From contig KB906754.1 of NCBI GenBank assembly GCA_000381605.1, forward strand, positions 1,075,147 to 1,139,146: a stretch of 64,000 nucleotides of DNA, given 5' to 3'. This DNA is from Acidobacteriaceae bacterium KBS 89. GTDB lineage: Bacteria > Acidobacteriota > Terriglobia > Terriglobales > Acidobacteriaceae. Each line of letters starts with the position of its first letter. The stretch's first letter is position 1. The notes below the pieces were generated by a model. It worked only from the letters and a program-made list of their open reading frames with translations, did not search any database and was not told where the DNA came from. Made by a program: the position numbers and the translations under genes. Of this stretch, positions 63,176 to 64,000 are shown one piece after another.

Positions 63176-63612
63176 AGGTAAGGGACTCACGCAACGAGAA
63201 TAAGCAAGCATGTGAGAACCTGCAATGTCGACGATAGGTCAAATCTGCGGACTCCGGCTCGACCCCAACATCAGTCGCAATAAACGCTTTTGCGTTTACC
63301 TAAGATCGCGCTGAAGTTTCCAGAAAACGGGCTTTTGAGAAACTTCGTTTTCTGGGGTTTGAACTTGCCGAAAACGTGACTTTAGGGGCACTTCACACAT
63401 AGGCGATTTGGCGTCATCCCAGAACCCTCCAGTCGACATCGGCGTTTAAAGGGAGTAATCGCCTGAAGGTCGCCAAAACAATGCTGGATGAGTGCTTTCG
63501 GTTCTTCGCAACGGTTGACATTTCACGCAAGGCAGTTCCCGGCACACTGGCCGATTATCATGACTGATCCCATGATTTGCGCTATTAACCCATGGTTGGT
63601 CGGCTCGGAAGC
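63176..63612. other. Non-coding stretch with repeat P
   Basis: About 440 bp between the broken HEAT-like gene and the aldo/keto reductase, on the same strand. It contains a complete repeat P at 63314-63394. I see nothing else. Confidence 0.5.
63314..63394 (+). repeat. Palindromic repeat P, complete copy (rightmost)
   Basis: Left AGTTTCCAGAAAACGGGCTT then TTGAGAAACTTC, right GAACTTGCCGAAAACGTGAC then TTTAGGGGCACTT. The centre is different and partly self-complementary (GAAACTTCGTTTTC). Confidence 0.72.
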
Positions 63613-64000
63613 TTACGCAAGCGCCAAATTCACGTTGCTGATGGCCTCGTCGATCTCTTGCGTGCTCTTGAAGCCGATCGTGGCGCAGTCCACGCCCGCA
63701 TTCTGGAAAGCGAACCTCATCGCCTTCACACGGTCGTCGTGACTATTCTGGAACTGCCCTCCGCCGCACAGCTTCATACCGATCACGCCGAGCCCTTCTT
63801 TCTTGAGTTGGTGGATGTGATCGACCACTTCGTTCACGTTGTTGGGGTGGTTGGTGTCCTCGTAAGTCGGACCGTCCATGCGCGCCCCATTGTGGTTGAT
63901 GCGGATCAGTCCCACGTCGAGCCACCCAGTGCCAGGCATTTGCCGAAGCGCGGGCAGCCCATGCACCGAGGCGCCATGCGTGCGGATGATCTTTCTCTGC
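63613..64000 (-). CDS. Aldo/keto reductase family protein (C-terminal part, partial)
   Basis: The frame is open from the right edge to a TAA at 63613; 128 codons are visible and the N-terminus lies outside. KIIRTHGASVHGLPALRQ carries the His-Gly-x-Ser-x-His-Gly motif of aldo/keto reductases, followed by DVGLIRINHNGARMDGP, a conserved late stretch GLGVIGMKLCGGGQF and the NAG-D-C-x-x-I-G end motif. NADPH-dependent reductases of this type act on sugars or aldehydes; the substrate is unknown. No signal can be judged from the visible part. Confidence 0.85.
   Translation of the reverse strand, partial: QRKIIRTHGASVHGLPALRQMPGTGWLDVGLIRINHNGARMDGPTYEDTNHPNNVNEVVDHIHQLKKEGLGVIGMKLCGGGQFQNSHDDRVKAMRFAFQNAGVDCATIGFKSTQEIDEAISNVNLALA

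Noticed and set aside
35929-63394. Repeat P as a CRISPR array
   Set aside because: Copies are kilobases apart with no regular spacers, and no cas genes are present.

Overview
The window looks like chromosomal DNA of a Terriglobia-type acidobacterium (Edaphobacter/Granulicella/Terriglobus relatives). The evidence is moderate-to-high GC, paired DUF3300/DUF2950 genes, a DUF5715 protein, a very large Oar-like TonB-dependent receptor with an N-terminal carboxypeptidase-regulatory-like domain, an ADOP-type MacB permease next to a PadR regulator, a LptD outer-membrane assembly protein, and many Tat or lipoprotein secreted enzymes. This is inference from family content; no 16S gene is present.

Left part (1-28 kb) is compact and intact. 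It holds DUF2950 and DUF3300 (1-2.1 kb); secreted NTF2-like and small secreted proteins, including a translationally coupled lipoprotein/helical-protein pair (2.4-5.2 kb); a small YVDPGSG membrane protein with a membrane-anchored sulfatase-fold enzyme (5.5-7.5 kb); and a DUF5715 peptidoglycan peptidase-like protein. An envelope-biogenesis run reading leftward (lptD, a DsbA-like oxidoreductase lipoprotein, a SurA/PpiC isomerase lipoprotein, then a Gfo/Idh/MocA oxidoreductase) occupies 8.8-14.7 kb. It is followed by an RDD protein, YjbR-like, DUF2256-DUF3253, GNAT, O-methyltransferase, NTF2-like proteins, tyrS, rnr (RNase R) and a YggX-like protein. The stretch ends at tRNA-Pro(GGG) at 28.0 kb.

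Right part (28-64 kb) is different in character. It begins with a decayed tyrosine integrase abutting the 3' end of tRNA-Pro and contains many interrupted genes: the integrase, a proline-rich secreted protein, an anti-sigma-factor-like fragment, a lipoprotein with one nonsense codon, a heparinase-like lyase, an ADOP permease and a repeat-rich secreted protein. Intact cargo includes a beta-trefoil/fascin-like repeat protein, a SRAP (YedK/HMCES-like) protein, a GH92 mannosidase, zinc-ribbon proteins, an Oar-like TonB receptor, a metallo-beta-lactamase-fold hydrolase, signal peptidase I, a PadR regulator, a SelA-like PLP protein, and a complete HME-RND metal efflux operon (CzcCBA-like) preceded by a Cys-rich small protein. 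The window closes in an aldo/keto reductase.

The most unusual feature is a family of about 15 dispersed, imperfectly palindromic intergenic repeats (about 65-85 bp when complete), confined to 36-63.4 kb and all in the same orientation. The arms fold on each other, one copy shows a compensatory pair change, and copies supply a ribosome-binding site or a C-terminus to neighbouring genes. A second, unrelated hairpin repeat family with covarying stems is found only at 18-33 kb.
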